Translations under genes and position numbers: made by a program
Notes under the pieces: model-generated
The model's input: only the letters and a program-made list of their open reading frames with translations
What the model was told of the DNA's origin: nothing
The model's database searches: none
In this document: positions 35,251 to 46,500 of the stretch, piece after piece
Numbering within the stretch: position 1 is the stretch's first letter
Layout of the letters: every line of letters begins with the position of its first letter
From: an uncultured Flavobacteriales bacterium
Lineage (GTDB): Bacteria > Bacteroidota > Bacteroidia > Flavobacteriales > BACL11
Assembly: GCA_943789505.1 (NCBI GenBank)
Contig: CALSUJ010000001.1
Location: forward strand, 186,001-250,000
Reading direction: 5' to 3'
DNA: 64,000 nt

Positions 35251-37533
35251 CTATTGTAATATCTCCAGTTTGGCAAACTTAAGTAATAGTTGTTTTAGTC
35301 CAATACCACTAAAAAATACTCCTGCTTTTTTGTCAGCTCCATCTCCTGAAATAGTTAATACTTTCCCATCTCCAAATCGGGCATGTTTCACTTTCATTCC
35401 AGTTTGTATTTTACTAAGGTCGCTTTCGTTAATACTAACATCCTTAGTTCTATTGATATTCGTTAAGTTTTTAGGTGGTATAAACTTTTTGGTAGCTGCA
35501 GAATATTCTTTTTTCTTAAACTTAGTTTTAGCATAAATTTTATGAGGACCAAAGTCATTCTTATTTTTTGGTGTGATTTCATGTTTTTCCAAAAAACTCT
35601 CGTCCAGTTCGCTAATAAATCGACTTGGTTCACAATCCGTATATTGTCCCCACTTAAAACGAGAGGAGGCAAATGATAAGAATAATCTTCTCTCGGCTCT
35701 TGTTATAGCAACATAAAAAAGACGCCTTTCTTCTTCTAAATTCTCCTGACTTTCACCACTCATCATACTTGGGAAAAGATTTTCTTCTAGCCCAACAACA
35801 AATACATAAGGAAATTCTAATCCTTTTGCCGCATGCACAGTCATTAAAGTCACTTTATTAAAGTCTTCCTCAGTTTCTTTGTCTTGGTCAGTTAGTAAGG
35901 CGACATCTTCCATGAAATCAGGTAATTTATTAACTCCCTTTTCAGCCGTTTCACTAAAATCTTTTATTCCATTTAACAGTTCCTGAATGTTCTCAAATCT
36001 ACTAACTCCTTCAGGGGATTTATCAGTGTATAAATCGTTAAATAATCCGGTTTGTTTTGCAATTTCCTCCGCAACAATATAAGCTTCTTCTTTTCTGGTA
36101 TTTATGATAAAACTATTAATCATGAGTGCAAATTCTTTAAGCTTAATTTGCGTGCCTTTATTGATGTTAATTTCAATCTCATCTAAATGATTAATGACCT
36201 CCCAAATACTTTTGTCATGTTCGTTTGCAAAAACATTAAGTCTTTGAATGGTCGTAGCGCCAATACCTCTTGTTGGGTAATTTATAATTCGCTTAAAAGC
36301 CTCCTCATCATTAGGGTTAATTGCTAAGCGATAATAAGCTAGTAAATCTTTTATTTCCTTTCTTTGATAAAATGAAAGTCCTCCATAAATTTTGTATGCT
36401 ATGTTTCTTTTTCGTAATGATTCTTCAAAAGCCCTAGATTGAGCGTTTGTTCTGTATAAAATTGCAAATTCTTTATGCTGTGCTTGTTCGCGCAATTCAA
36501 TGTCACCAATTGTGTTTGCAACCAATCTTCCCTCATCATTGTCTGAACCTGTTTTGCAAACAATTATTTTGTCTCCTTTACTGTTTTTTGTCCAGATATT
36601 TTTCTCCAGTTGCTTTTCATTATTTTTTATGATGCTATTAGCCGCTTCAACAATTGTAGAAGTAGATCGGTAATTCTGTTCTAATTTGTAGGTTTTGTAG
36701 TCAGGATAATCTAATTTGAAATTAAGGATGTTCTGAATATTTGCTCCTCTAAAAGCATATATGCTTTGTGCGTCATCCCCGACAATACAGATGTTTTCGT
36801 TAAGAGCAGCAAGTTTTTTAATGATCAGGTATTGAATGTGATTTGTGTCTTGATACTCGTCAATTAAAATGTATTTAAATTTCTCTTGATATTTTAATAG
36901 AACATCCGGATGGTTGTCCAGTAATTGATAAGTTTTTAATAATAAATCATCAAAATCCATAGCAGATGCTTTTTCACATCTCTGCACATACATTTGGTAA
37001 ATTCTACCAAATTCTGTTCTCTTTGCAATTTTATCAGTTTGTACTAATTCTAATTTGTTTGAGTACCCTGTAGGGGTAATAAAGTTGTTTTTTAAAGAAG
37101 ATATTCTATTTCTGATTACACCAACTTTATAAATTTCTTTATCTAAATTAAGTTCTTTTATAATACTTCTTACTAAACTTTTGGAATCGTCAGTATCATA
37201 AATTGTAAAATTGGAAGGGTAGTTTAATTTTTCAGCTTCAAAACGTAATATTTTTGAAAATACTGAGTGGAAAGTCCCCATCCAAAGGCTTCTTGCATTG
37301 CTTTGTCCAACAATTGTCTCTATTCTGTTTCGCATCTCTTTGGATGCTTTATTGGTAAAGGTTAGTGATAAGATATTTTGTGGATTTACTCCTGTTTTTA
37401 GTAAATGTACAATTCGGTAAGTAAGGACTCTTGTTTTTCCTGAACCTGCACCGGCAATCACCATTAAGGGGCCTTTTATGTGTTGTGCAGCTAATTTTTG
37501 CTCTGGATTTAATTTTTGTAAATAGTCTTGCAT
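35251..37533 (-). CDS. UvrD/PcrA-type superfamily 1 DNA helicase
   Basis: 3'-5' helicase for repair and replication-fork work. Q motif LNPEQKLAAQ, Walker A GAGSGKT, motif Ia TFTNKAS, motif II DEYQDTN, motif III GDDAQSIYAFRGA, motif IV EQNYRS, motif V TVHAAKGLEFP, motif VI FYVAITRAERRL. The C-terminal tail (KHARFGDGKVLTISG) is the PcrA/UvrD RNA-polymerase-binding Tudor-like domain. Length 760 aa is typical. It converges with ribF across 25 bases. Confidence 0.95.
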   Translation of the reverse strand: MQDYLQKLNPEQKLAAQHIKGPLMVIAGAGSGKTRVLTYRIVHLLKTGVNPQNILSLTFTNKASKEMRNRIETIVGQSNARSLWMGTFHSVFSKILRFEAEKLNYPSNFTIYDTDDSKSLVRSIIKELNLDKEIYKVGVIRNRISSLKNNFITPTGYSNKLELVQTDKIAKRTEFGRIYQMYVQRCEKASAMDFDDLLLKTYQLLDNHPDVLLKYQEKFKYILIDEYQDTNHIQYLIIKKLAALNENICIVGDDAQSIYAFRGANIQNILNFKLDYPDYKTYKLEQNYRSTSTIVEAANSIIKNNEKQLEKNIWTKNSKGDKIIVCKTGSDNDEGRLVANTIGDIELREQAQHKEFAILYRTNAQSRAFEESLRKRNIAYKIYGGLSFYQRKEIKDLLAYYRLAINPNDEEAFKRIINYPTRGIGATTIQRLNVFANEHDKSIWEVINHLDEIEININKGTQIKLKEFALMINSFIINTRKEEAYIVAEEIAKQTGLFNDLYTDKSPEGVSRFENIQELLNGIKDFSETAEKGVNKLPDFMEDVALLTDQDKETEEDFNKVTLMTVHAAKGLEFPYVFVVGLEENLFPSMMSGESQENLEEERRLFYVAITRAERRLFLSFASSRFKWGQYTDCEPSRFISELDESFLEKHEITPKNKNDFGPHKIYAKTKFKKKEYSAATKKFIPPKNLTNINRTKDVSINESDLSKIQTGMKVKHARFGDGKVLTISGDGADKKAGVFFSGIGLKQLLLKFAKLEILQ

Positions 37534-37602
37534 GGTATTTTTTTGGTCTTCAAAAGTACAGTTTAATCGACTGTATATATAGTGGAGCTTAAAATATTTT
37601 TG

Positions 37603-37610
37603 TATCTTTG
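37603..37610 (+). promoter_or_regulatory. -7 box of the cupredoxin/SprB gene
   Basis: TATCTTTG, 54 bases before the ATG at 37665. No clear -33 box. Confidence 0.5.
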
Positions 37611-37664
37611 CGAATTAGGGGGATTTTCTCTAAAAAAACAAATTTTTAAAAATTAAATTATTGT

Positions 37665-40600
37665 ATGAAAAAACAATTACTTTTTATAGCGACTTGTATA
37701 GTTTCTCTTTTTATCTCACAAAATGTATATTCAATTCAGCATCAAGTTACTGCAACAGTTGGAAACAATTTTGCGCCAGCTAATTTAACTATTAATCTTG
37801 GTGACACTGTAATTTGGAGTAATGTTGGAGGTGGATTTCATAATGTTAACGCTTCACAAGCTATATACCCAAATAATCCTGAATCATTTTTAAATTCTAC
37901 TACACCAACAAATGGTAATTGGACTTTTCAATGGGTGTTCACGATCGCAGGTACATATGATTATCAATGTGATCCTCATGCTGGAATGGGAATGGTAGGT
38001 GAAATTAATGTAATTGCTCCAGTCACACCACTAATTTCAAGTATATCTAAAAGTAACCCCTTATGTTTTGGAGATAATTCTGGGTCTGTTTCAGTATACA
38101 TTAATCAAACTTCACCTTCAAATATTGTTCAAGTGAAGATATCTGAAATTAATCCAATTACAGGTTTATGGAGTTCATCTTTTACCAACTCATCATTCTT
38201 CACCCACGACTCTATTACATTTACAGCTTTGTATTCTGGTTCTTATGGAATTAGTTTGTTGGATTCTTCTAGTATTATTTTAGATACTATGTCATTTACT
38301 TTAGTTGACCCTGCTGATTTAGTTATTAATACGGTTTCTGTTAGTAACCCGACAAATCCTATTTCTAATGATGGATCTATTAGCATTTCCGTTAGTGGGG
38401 TACCTCCATTTACCTATAACTGGAATGGGCCAAATGGATTTAGCTCATCAAATGGCGATATCTTTAATTTAGCTCCAGGTAATTATACTGTCATCGTTTA
38501 TGATTCTACCAATATTTGTAATATTAATGCAGCCTTTACTTTAACTGCAATAATTAGTTGTAGTGCTGGTAATATAGCCACTAATAATGTTACTTGTTAT
38601 GCTGCTGTTGATGGTGAAATTAGTATCTCTAATGCATTTGGTGCTTATCCTTTTACATTTAGTATTGATACTGCTAATCCATATACTCCAGGATACGTTC
38701 CTTCAGTATTATATCAAGATACGACTATTCTTAATTCTTCCTACGTATTTAACAATCTTGGTAAGGGAGATTATTTCGTTATATTTGAAGATTCTTCTGG
38801 TTGTAGTGACACTAGTTTAATAATAGTAGATAGATTTGCTGATCCATTTGTAATTGATACAATTATTAATTTGGTTTCGGATACGGGATTATCTGATGGT
38901 AGTTTTGTTTTAAATGTAATCCAGGGTGGCTATGGTTTGCCGTATAATTTTATTTGGTATGATTCTTTAGGTAATGTTTTACAAGATTCTTCTGTTAATA
39001 GCCTATCTAATTTGGGTGTTGGTAGTTATTCAGTTGTAATTTCTGATAATGGCCCTAACAATTGTGAAAGTTTACCATTTATGTTAGTTATTGGATTGAG
39101 GCAAAGTTGTGATGCTGATAGTTTAATTACTCATAATATATGTCCAGGATCTAATGAAGGAAGTGCTAAAATTAATTATTTAAGTGGTTGGACTGATTAT
39201 CAATTTTATGATTCTGCATGGAATCTATTGCCTTCTGCTTATCCAGATTCAATAGGCAATTTATTTGCGGGAATCTATCATTTTCTCTTAGATTCATCAT
39301 CATTATGTCCAGAAGATACAATTCAGTTCCAAATTTTAGAGCCAATTATTAATGATATTTCTATTGTTGATGCAGTAAGTGGTAATTATGTGTGTTATAA
39401 TGATAGTAGTAGAATATCAATTGACTTAACTATTGTTGACCCAAATGTAACATACTATTATTATGCTAATGGCTCTCTTCCTGGGCAGGTAGTTGGCGAT
39501 ACTACAACTAACTACTTTGTTCCAACTTATACTTCAGGTATTTCAGACACTTTTAATTTAGTATTACAATATAATAATGGAACAGGTTTGGAATCATGTC
39601 TTTCTAGTTCAGGATACTCTTCAACTCCATTTATCATTAATGAGTATGATTTAAATATTGAAGATGTTTTGACTACAGATGAGATATGTGGGGTGTCTTC
39701 AGGTACATTAACTATTGATATAGACTTAATAAATTTATCTAATCCTCCAGTATCTTTCTTTATTAATGGAGATGCGAATTCAACAGGAATTTTTAATATT
39801 CCACACAGTGTAATTTATGATAGTATTTATATTATAGATAATCTAGGATGCAAAGTCCATTGGAATTCTTCTGTAACGACTGAACAGATTGTAAATACTT
39901 CAATTGATGAGACTATCATTAAAGAAAGTTGTATTGGATATGACGGAGAGATTAACATTTTAGTAGATAATGGTCAAGGATTTTATAATTATACTTTATC
40001 AAAAGAGATTCCTTTTAATATTCCTTTGGTTATTGAATCGGGTGTTACTTCAACTTCAGTTTCAGCTTCAATTTCTATTGACTCTTTAGTTGCGGGTACT
40101 TATTTTATTGAAATAACTGATGACTCATCTTGTGTGTATTTGGATACTTTTGTAGTTGATCAAGTTGTACCTTTTACATTATTAACTTTAACTAAAGTGA
40201 AAGAGACTTGTTGTGGATATGATGGTTCAATTCAAGTAAATATTAATCCAGGTGATGGAGTTGATTTAACCTATACTTTAGAATTTGATACAATACAGAT
40301 TACTATTGATGCCTCTAATAATGTTTATCCTTACATAATTAACAATGCCGTTTGGCCATCTCAATCTTATCTTACCAGTTTTTATAGATCTCAAAGTTCT
40401 TCATATTTTGATTCATTAACTAGAGGTTATTATTCTGTTTTCGTTGAAGATGAATATGGTTGTGTAGATTCTGCTGATTATAGTACTTTTATTGCTGGTA
40501 GCTCTGCTTTGAATACGCATTTATCTATTGATGATACTTATGTGACGGATATGTCTTATTCATATACTGATATTGTTTGTTTTGGCGATACAAACGCAAC

Positions 40601-43487
40601 CTTAAAAGTTTTATATCCTGATGTGTGTTACAGCTATGAATTATTGCTTTATTCTGATACGGCTAATCCTTCATTAATTGCGGTTGATTCAATCTCTTTT
40701 CCAGATACTTCTGTTTATTATAATGCGTTGTATGCCGGTATTTACGGTATTCAAGCAATGTCAAGCTCAAGTTATGCTGGCTGTGTCAGAAGGTCTGATA
40801 CTTTTGAAATTATCGAGCCTAATGTTATTTCTTATAATTCGCCTTTAAGTACTGCTGCTTTTTGTTTGAATAATGGATTTGCTGTAAATGGTGGAGCTTG
40901 TAATGGTACTGTTTGGTTACCAAACTCACCTATTGGAGGAGTGTATGATACTTCAGTAGTCTTAAATGATACAGTCTATCAATATTATATTAATAGAATC
41001 AATTCCACAGTTAATTATTTCCAAGGACCTATTGTTTCTGATAGTATTTTTGGTGGCTTATGTCCTGGAGATTATGAAGTACAAGTATTAGATGGTAATA
41101 ATTGTATTATTAAAGATACAGTCTCAGTTGGAGATAATTCATTATATATTGATTCATTGTTAGTTACGACAATCTCTTGTCTTGATAGCTCTGATGCAAC
41201 TATTCAAGTATATGCTCATGGAGGTATTGGTGTTTATGATTATGTTTGGACTGATTCTACTTCTATTATTGCTGGTAATACTCAATTTGTTGATAGTTTG
41301 TTAGAAGGCATGTATTTTGTCACTATATCTGATAGTGCCGGCTGTAATGCAATGGATTCTGCTTTTGTTTCAAGTGCTCCAGATCAATTAGAGTTATATG
41401 GAAGAGTACCCGGATTTGAATCTAAGGAAACATGTTATGGCTATTCTTACAACGGATATGTTGGGTATGAGATAAGAGGAGGTTCAGGTCCTTATGTTTT
41501 TAACTGGGTTAATTCTGATAGTACAAGAGTGGGATCATATACCGCTTATGCTCAATATTGTAGTGGATGTATTTCTTCTGATGGAATCAGTAGTGTTGAT
41601 TCGGTGTATATTCTTGATAGCTTAACTACAGATATTTATAAAGTAAGATTAACAGATATGAATGGATGTTCTTCAATTAATTGGTTTCCTATTGATTCAA
41701 TAAGAATAACAGCACTAAATATTAATAACCCTTTAAGTATAGATTCTATTTTAGGTTCCGATACATTGTGCTATGGTGCATCTAATGGATTCTTAGATGT
41801 GTATATTAATGACTCTGTATATTTGCCCTTAACTTTTGAGTTAGACTCAAACGTATTAACTTTTAATGATAGTTTAATTAATAGTACAGGTGACTTTAGT
41901 TTATATTCTTTAGGTGCCAACACATATAATATTTTAATTACTGATGCATTTGGTTGCTTTATTAATGATTCTTACACAATATCTGAATTGAATGAGATTG
42001 TTGTTAGTGATAGTGTAGTTGATTTAAGTTGTTATGAAAGTGATGATGGGCAGGTATATATTAGTGTATTAGGAGGGAGTGGTTCTTATGATTATTCTTG
42101 GAATAATGGAGCAAGTTCATCTTCATTATCTAATTTAACAATTGGCACTTATGTTTTAAGTATAAATGATAGTTATGGTTGCTTAGCTTATGATACTGTT
42201 AATGTCTTTCAGCCAGATCCATTGCAATTGTCTATTGTTCAAATTAATAATGCTTCATGTAATGGTAGCTCGGATGCTGATGGGTCAATTTCAGTTTCGG
42301 GAGGTACTCAAGCTTATCAATACTCATGGTCAGTAGGCTTAAGTACAGACTCTACAATTTCAAATGTTCCTGCAGGAACTTATACGGTAATGGTCACAGA
42401 TGTTAATAACTGTCAAGATGATATTGAAGTAATTTTTGAAGAGCCTTCAATTATTATCCTAAAAGTTGATGATATTTTTAATAATTTATGTTTTGGAGAT
42501 TCATTGGGTTCTATAACTCTATCTGCTTATGGAGGAACGCCAAATTATGTCACCTATTTTATTGAATCATCTTCAGGTATTATTAATTCTCAATCATCCA
42601 ATACGTTTACTAATTTGTTATCTGATAATTATAATGTATGGGTTGAGGATGCTAATGGATGTTTGTCTAATAAATTAATTAGTGAAAAAGTAGGAGAGCC
42701 AGGTAAGATTGAGCTAACTTCTATTGTAACTCCTTCAAGTTGTTTTGAATTAAATGATGGAAATATTAATATAATCTTTCAAAATGGTGTTGCGCCATAT
42801 AACTATCAACTAAGCAATATTACAGGAATATTTGACAATGGCATTGTTTTTCAGCATTCAGATTCTTTAATGGTAGAAAATCTATCTGTGGGAGACTATT
42901 ATTTTGATGTAATAGATTATAATAATTGTAAGGATAGTATTTCTGTTAAAATTACTCAACCAAATGAGATTATAGCCGACTTTTCAATTAATGAGGATTT
43001 AATTCTTGAAGGAAAAAATGTGACAGTTACTAATTTGTCATCTGGAGCAAATTATTTTTCTTGGAATTTTGGAGATGATTCCAATAATTCTAATGAGTTC
43101 GAACTTACATATAAATATAATAAGCAAGGTAATTTTATAATTGAATTAGTTGCTAGTAACAGTGATTTATCATTCATATGTAATGATACCGCAAGCTTAA
43201 ATATAGCTGTTGAGGGATATGATATTAATAACGTATTTACTCCAAATAATGATGGCGTAAATGATGAATATCATTTTGGAGATGAGATGTTGGTAGAATT
43301 AAGAGTTACTATTTACAATAGGTGGGGTCAGCAAGTATATGCTATTAATGATGTAAAAGGTAGTTGGGATGGAAAGAGCTTTAATGGGGAATTAGTGCCA
43401 GAAGGAGTGTATTTTTTCACAATGGAGGCTATTGGTTCATTGGGAGATTCATATATTGAGAAAGGAGCTATTACTTTGTTAAGATAG
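37665..43487 (+). CDS. Giant T9SS type B adhesin with N-terminal cupredoxin domain and SprB repeats (1940 aa)
   Basis: Signal peptide 1 to about 23, followed by a plastocyanin-like domain (about 25-118) with a complete type 1 copper site: H59, C102, H105 and M108 or M110 (GFHNV, YQCDPHAGMGM). The long middle part has many SprB-type repeats, each with a C-x-G-x-x-x-G start (CFGDNSGSVSV, CYESDDGQVYI, CNGSSDADGSI) and a G-x-Y-x-V-x-D end. A PKD-like domain precedes the gliding-motility-associated type B C-terminal domain at 1851-1940 (NNVFTPNNDGVNDEY ... IYNRWGQQVY). It is exported by T9SS and likely a surface adhesin. Confidence 0.92.
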   Translation: MKKQLLFIATCIVSLFISQNVYSIQHQVTATVGNNFAPANLTINLGDTVIWSNVGGGFHNVNASQAIYPNNPESFLNSTTPTNGNWTFQWVFTIAGTYDYQCDPHAGMGMVGEINVIAPVTPLISSISKSNPLCFGDNSGSVSVYINQTSPSNIVQVKISEINPITGLWSSSFTNSSFFTHDSITFTALYSGSYGISLLDSSSIILDTMSFTLVDPADLVINTVSVSNPTNPISNDGSISISVSGVPPFTYNWNGPNGFSSSNGDIFNLAPGNYTVIVYDSTNICNINAAFTLTAIISCSAGNIATNNVTCYAAVDGEISISNAFGAYPFTFSIDTANPYTPGYVPSVLYQDTTILNSSYVFNNLGKGDYFVIFEDSSGCSDTSLIIVDRFADPFVIDTIINLVSDTGLSDGSFVLNVIQGGYGLPYNFIWYDSLGNVLQDSSVNSLSNLGVGSYSVVISDNGPNNCESLPFMLVIGLRQSCDADSLITHNICPGSNEGSAKINYLSGWTDYQFYDSAWNLLPSAYPDSIGNLFAGIYHFLLDSSSLCPEDTIQFQILEPIINDISIVDAVSGNYVCYNDSSRISIDLTIVDPNVTYYYYANGSLPGQVVGDTTTNYFVPTYTSGISDTFNLVLQYNNGTGLESCLSSSGYSSTPFIINEYDLNIEDVLTTDEICGVSSGTLTIDIDLINLSNPPVSFFINGDANSTGIFNIPHSVIYDSIYIIDNLGCKVHWNSSVTTEQIVNTSIDETIIKESCIGYDGEINILVDNGQGFYNYTLSKEIPFNIPLVIESGVTSTSVSASISIDSLVAGTYFIEITDDSSCVYLDTFVVDQVVPFTLLTLTKVKETCCGYDGSIQVNINPGDGVDLTYTLEFDTIQITIDASNNVYPYIINNAVWPSQSYLTSFYRSQSSSYFDSLTRGYYSVFVEDEYGCVDSADYSTFIAGSSALNTHLSIDDTYVTDMSYSYTDIVCFGDTNATLKVLYPDVCYSYELLLYSDTANPSLIAVDSISFPDTSVYYNALYAGIYGIQAMSSSSYAGCVRRSDTFEIIEPNVISYNSPLSTAAFCLNNGFAVNGGACNGTVWLPNSPIGGVYDTSVVLNDTVYQYYINRINSTVNYFQGPIVSDSIFGGLCPGDYEVQVLDGNNCIIKDTVSVGDNSLYIDSLLVTTISCLDSSDATIQVYAHGGIGVYDYVWTDSTSIIAGNTQFVDSLLEGMYFVTISDSAGCNAMDSAFVSSAPDQLELYGRVPGFESKETCYGYSYNGYVGYEIRGGSGPYVFNWVNSDSTRVGSYTAYAQYCSGCISSDGISSVDSVYILDSLTTDIYKVRLTDMNGCSSINWFPIDSIRITALNINNPLSIDSILGSDTLCYGASNGFLDVYINDSVYLPLTFELDSNVLTFNDSLINSTGDFSLYSLGANTYNILITDAFGCFINDSYTISELNEIVVSDSVVDLSCYESDDGQVYISVLGGSGSYDYSWNNGASSSSLSNLTIGTYVLSINDSYGCLAYDTVNVFQPDPLQLSIVQINNASCNGSSDADGSISVSGGTQAYQYSWSVGLSTDSTISNVPAGTYTVMVTDVNNCQDDIEVIFEEPSIIILKVDDIFNNLCFGDSLGSITLSAYGGTPNYVTYFIESSSGIINSQSSNTFTNLLSDNYNVWVEDANGCLSNKLISEKVGEPGKIELTSIVTPSSCFELNDGNINIIFQNGVAPYNYQLSNITGIFDNGIVFQHSDSLMVENLSVGDYYFDVIDYNNCKDSISVKITQPNEIIADFSINEDLILEGKNVTVTNLSSGANYFSWNFGDDSNNSNEFELTYKYNKQGNFIIELVASNSDLSFICNDTASLNIAVEGYDINNVFTPNNDGVNDEYHFGDEMLVELRVTIYNRWGQQVYAINDVKGSWDGKSFNGELVPEGVYFFTMEAIGSLGDSYIEKGAITLLR

Positions 43488-43582
43488 AAATAAAAATTAT
43501 TGAATGCGTAAGGTACTATTAAAATGTATGCTGTAACTAATAAGGAATTATATAATTTAGCAATATTAAATAAATTAAAAAT

Positions 43583-46500
43583 ATGAAAAAAATCATTTTA
43601 CTCTTAGCTGTATTATTAGCATTTTCTAATGCTAATGCTTCTCATCTATTAGGGGGAGAAATTACTTGGCAGTGCCTTACATCTGGCCCTAATCAAGGGG
43701 AGTATATATTTACAATGAAATTATATAGAGATTGTGACGGTATTACACTTTCTACAGCAGCACAAACTTTAGAAATGTGGGGGGCAGGAGCCCCTTTTAC
43801 AACAATTACTCTTGATTTTGATACTGTAATTGATATTTCTCCTTTGTGTGATGTTCAAAATAGTGGTTATGCTGCTTTGGACTGTGTTAATAATCCAATT
43901 GGAGCTGTTGAAGAATATATTTATGTTTCACAACCTATCGCAATTGTTGGACTACCCCCTTTAGCTGGTTGGCATTTTACTTGGGATTCTTGTTGTCGAC
44001 CTGGATCAGTAATTAATTTAGCAAACGCAACAAGTGCGGGCTACACATTACGTGCATCTATGTTTCCGTATTTTGTTAATGGTATTCAAGTACCTGTTGG
44101 CCCTTGTTTTGATTCATCTCCTACCTTTAATGAATCTCCAAATACAATTATTTGCACAGGATATCCTTTTGCTTATTCTCACAATGCTTCTGACTCTGAG
44201 TTAGATAGTATTGCTTACCAATGGGCTGAACCTTTAGATGATTTTTTTGGTGCCTATAATCCCCCAGTTCTTCCAGCACCTCTTCCTTTTGTAGCTCCTT
44301 ATACATTTAATTCTCCTATACCTTCTATATCAGCAGGAGGAGTACAACTAGACCCTATAACTGGTGAGATTTCATATCATTCTAATATCGCAGGAACTTT
44401 TGCGACAACTATTAGTGTTAAGGCATTTAAGTGTGGACAGTTAGTATCTGAAATTTTTAGAGATATCCCTGCAGTTTTGATTAATTGTGGTGCTTTAGCT
44501 AGTGGTGGACAAAATAATCCTCCAATCGTTACTGCCCCGTTAGGTAATCAAACTTGGACTCAAACTATTGGTACATCTGGATTACCATCTTATGCAACAA
44601 CAATTAACGCTGGTGAACTAGTTACTTTTGATATTCTTGCTAATGATGCTGATTTATATACTGGTGGCATACCTCAGGATTTGACTATGACTATTTCTGG
44701 TGGGCAGGTTACTCCTTGTAATAACCCTCCTTGTGCTACATTTACTGATGTGAATGGAAATACTACTATAACTGCTGCTAGTTTGGTTTCAGGTATGTTT
44801 AGTTGGCAAACAGACTGTGCCCAAATTTTGTCAGCTGCAGGTTGTGGGAATACAACTAATATATTTACATTTTTAGTGAAAGTTGTTGATGATTTTTGTC
44901 CTGCAAATGCTATTCGTATAGCAACTATTAAAATAACCGTTCTTCCAGCTACTACTCAGCCCGCTCCACTTTTTCAGTGTGTTACAGAAAACAGTCTAGG
45001 AGATGTTTCAATTACCTGGAATCATCATCCAACCGCAAATAGTTCAACCTCTTATAATATTTATGCATCAGATAATATCAGTGGTCCTTTTAATTTACTT
45101 TCAACAGTAAATTATCCTGCTGATCTTACTTCCATTGCGGGGGCTAATATTCCATTAGGAACACAATATTATTATATGACTTTAGAATCATTGTGTGCAA
45201 GTACTTCTGAATCTTCTGATACTATTACGCCTATCCAACTAGACATTAGTTCTTCTAATGTAAATTGTTGGGATGATTCAGATGGTCGTATTGCTATTAA
45301 TATGTTAAGTAATGTGATTACACCTTTTACGTATATTTTAGATGGTATTCCTAATCCACTTCCTTTTCCTAGTGACAGTGTTTTCTCTGGTTTGAGTACA
45401 GGTACTTATTCTGTAACTATTACAGATAGCGCTTCTTGTTTTATTAATGAGCAGATTATTATTACGGCTCCTAATTCTCCTTTACAGGCTTTAACTACTG
45501 GTGATGTTGGTCTTTGTCATGCAGATAGCACTTCAATTTCAGTTGCTTATGCTATTGGAGGTACTGGTCCTTATAATTATTTATGGTATAGTTCTGTTGG
45601 AGGTTTACCTTCTTCTATTATTAGTTTTACAGATACTGCTTTTGGTTTAAGTTCGGGTATTTATTTTGCAGAGGTTACTGATGCTAATGGTTGTGATACG
45701 GTTAGTAGTGTTCAGGTTTTATCTGCTAATACTGCATTATTTAGTACTACTCAAGTTGGACAGGTAATTTGCAAGGGTGATTATAGTGGTTATTTAATTG
45801 CTGATGCTGGAGGAGGTTTTGCTCCTTATACATATATTTGGTCCACTTCTTTATCTGGTGTTATTCAAACCTCTCCAAGTGCTTATAATAGAGATACATT
45901 AAATGATCTTTCTTCAGGTATCTATTTATTAGATATTGTGGATCATTTTGGATGTACTGTTTCTCAGACAAGTCATACTGTTAATGAACCTATCCAGCCT
46001 TTAGTTCTAGATACTATTTATTTGATTGACTCTATTGCTTGTTTTGGAGATAATGATGGTAGGGCTTTAGGAGTCAAGAGTGGAGGTGATCCCTCTTATG
46101 TTTACTTATGGGATAATGGTGAATCTACTTTATTGGCTAATAATCTTACATCTGGTTATCATACTTTAAGTGTTGTGGATGATAGGGGTTGTGAGGTTTT
46201 GGATAGTATTTATATTCCTGAGAGTTCTGAGATTATTTCTTCTTTAGTTATAGAAGAATCTATTTCTTGTTATGGTTCTACTAATGGATTTGTTTCAGTT
46301 AGTACTGTTGGTGGTTATCCTTTATATTTATATTCTTGGAGTAATAATCAGCCTTTAGATACTGGTATTGTTGATACTGCTTTTGGTTTAAGTTATGGAG
46401 TTTATTCTTTAACAACAGAGGATTCTTTAGGTTGTTCAGTAGTTGATAGCGTTTATTTATCTGAGCCAGGTTTATTAACTATGGAGGCTAAGGAATTATC

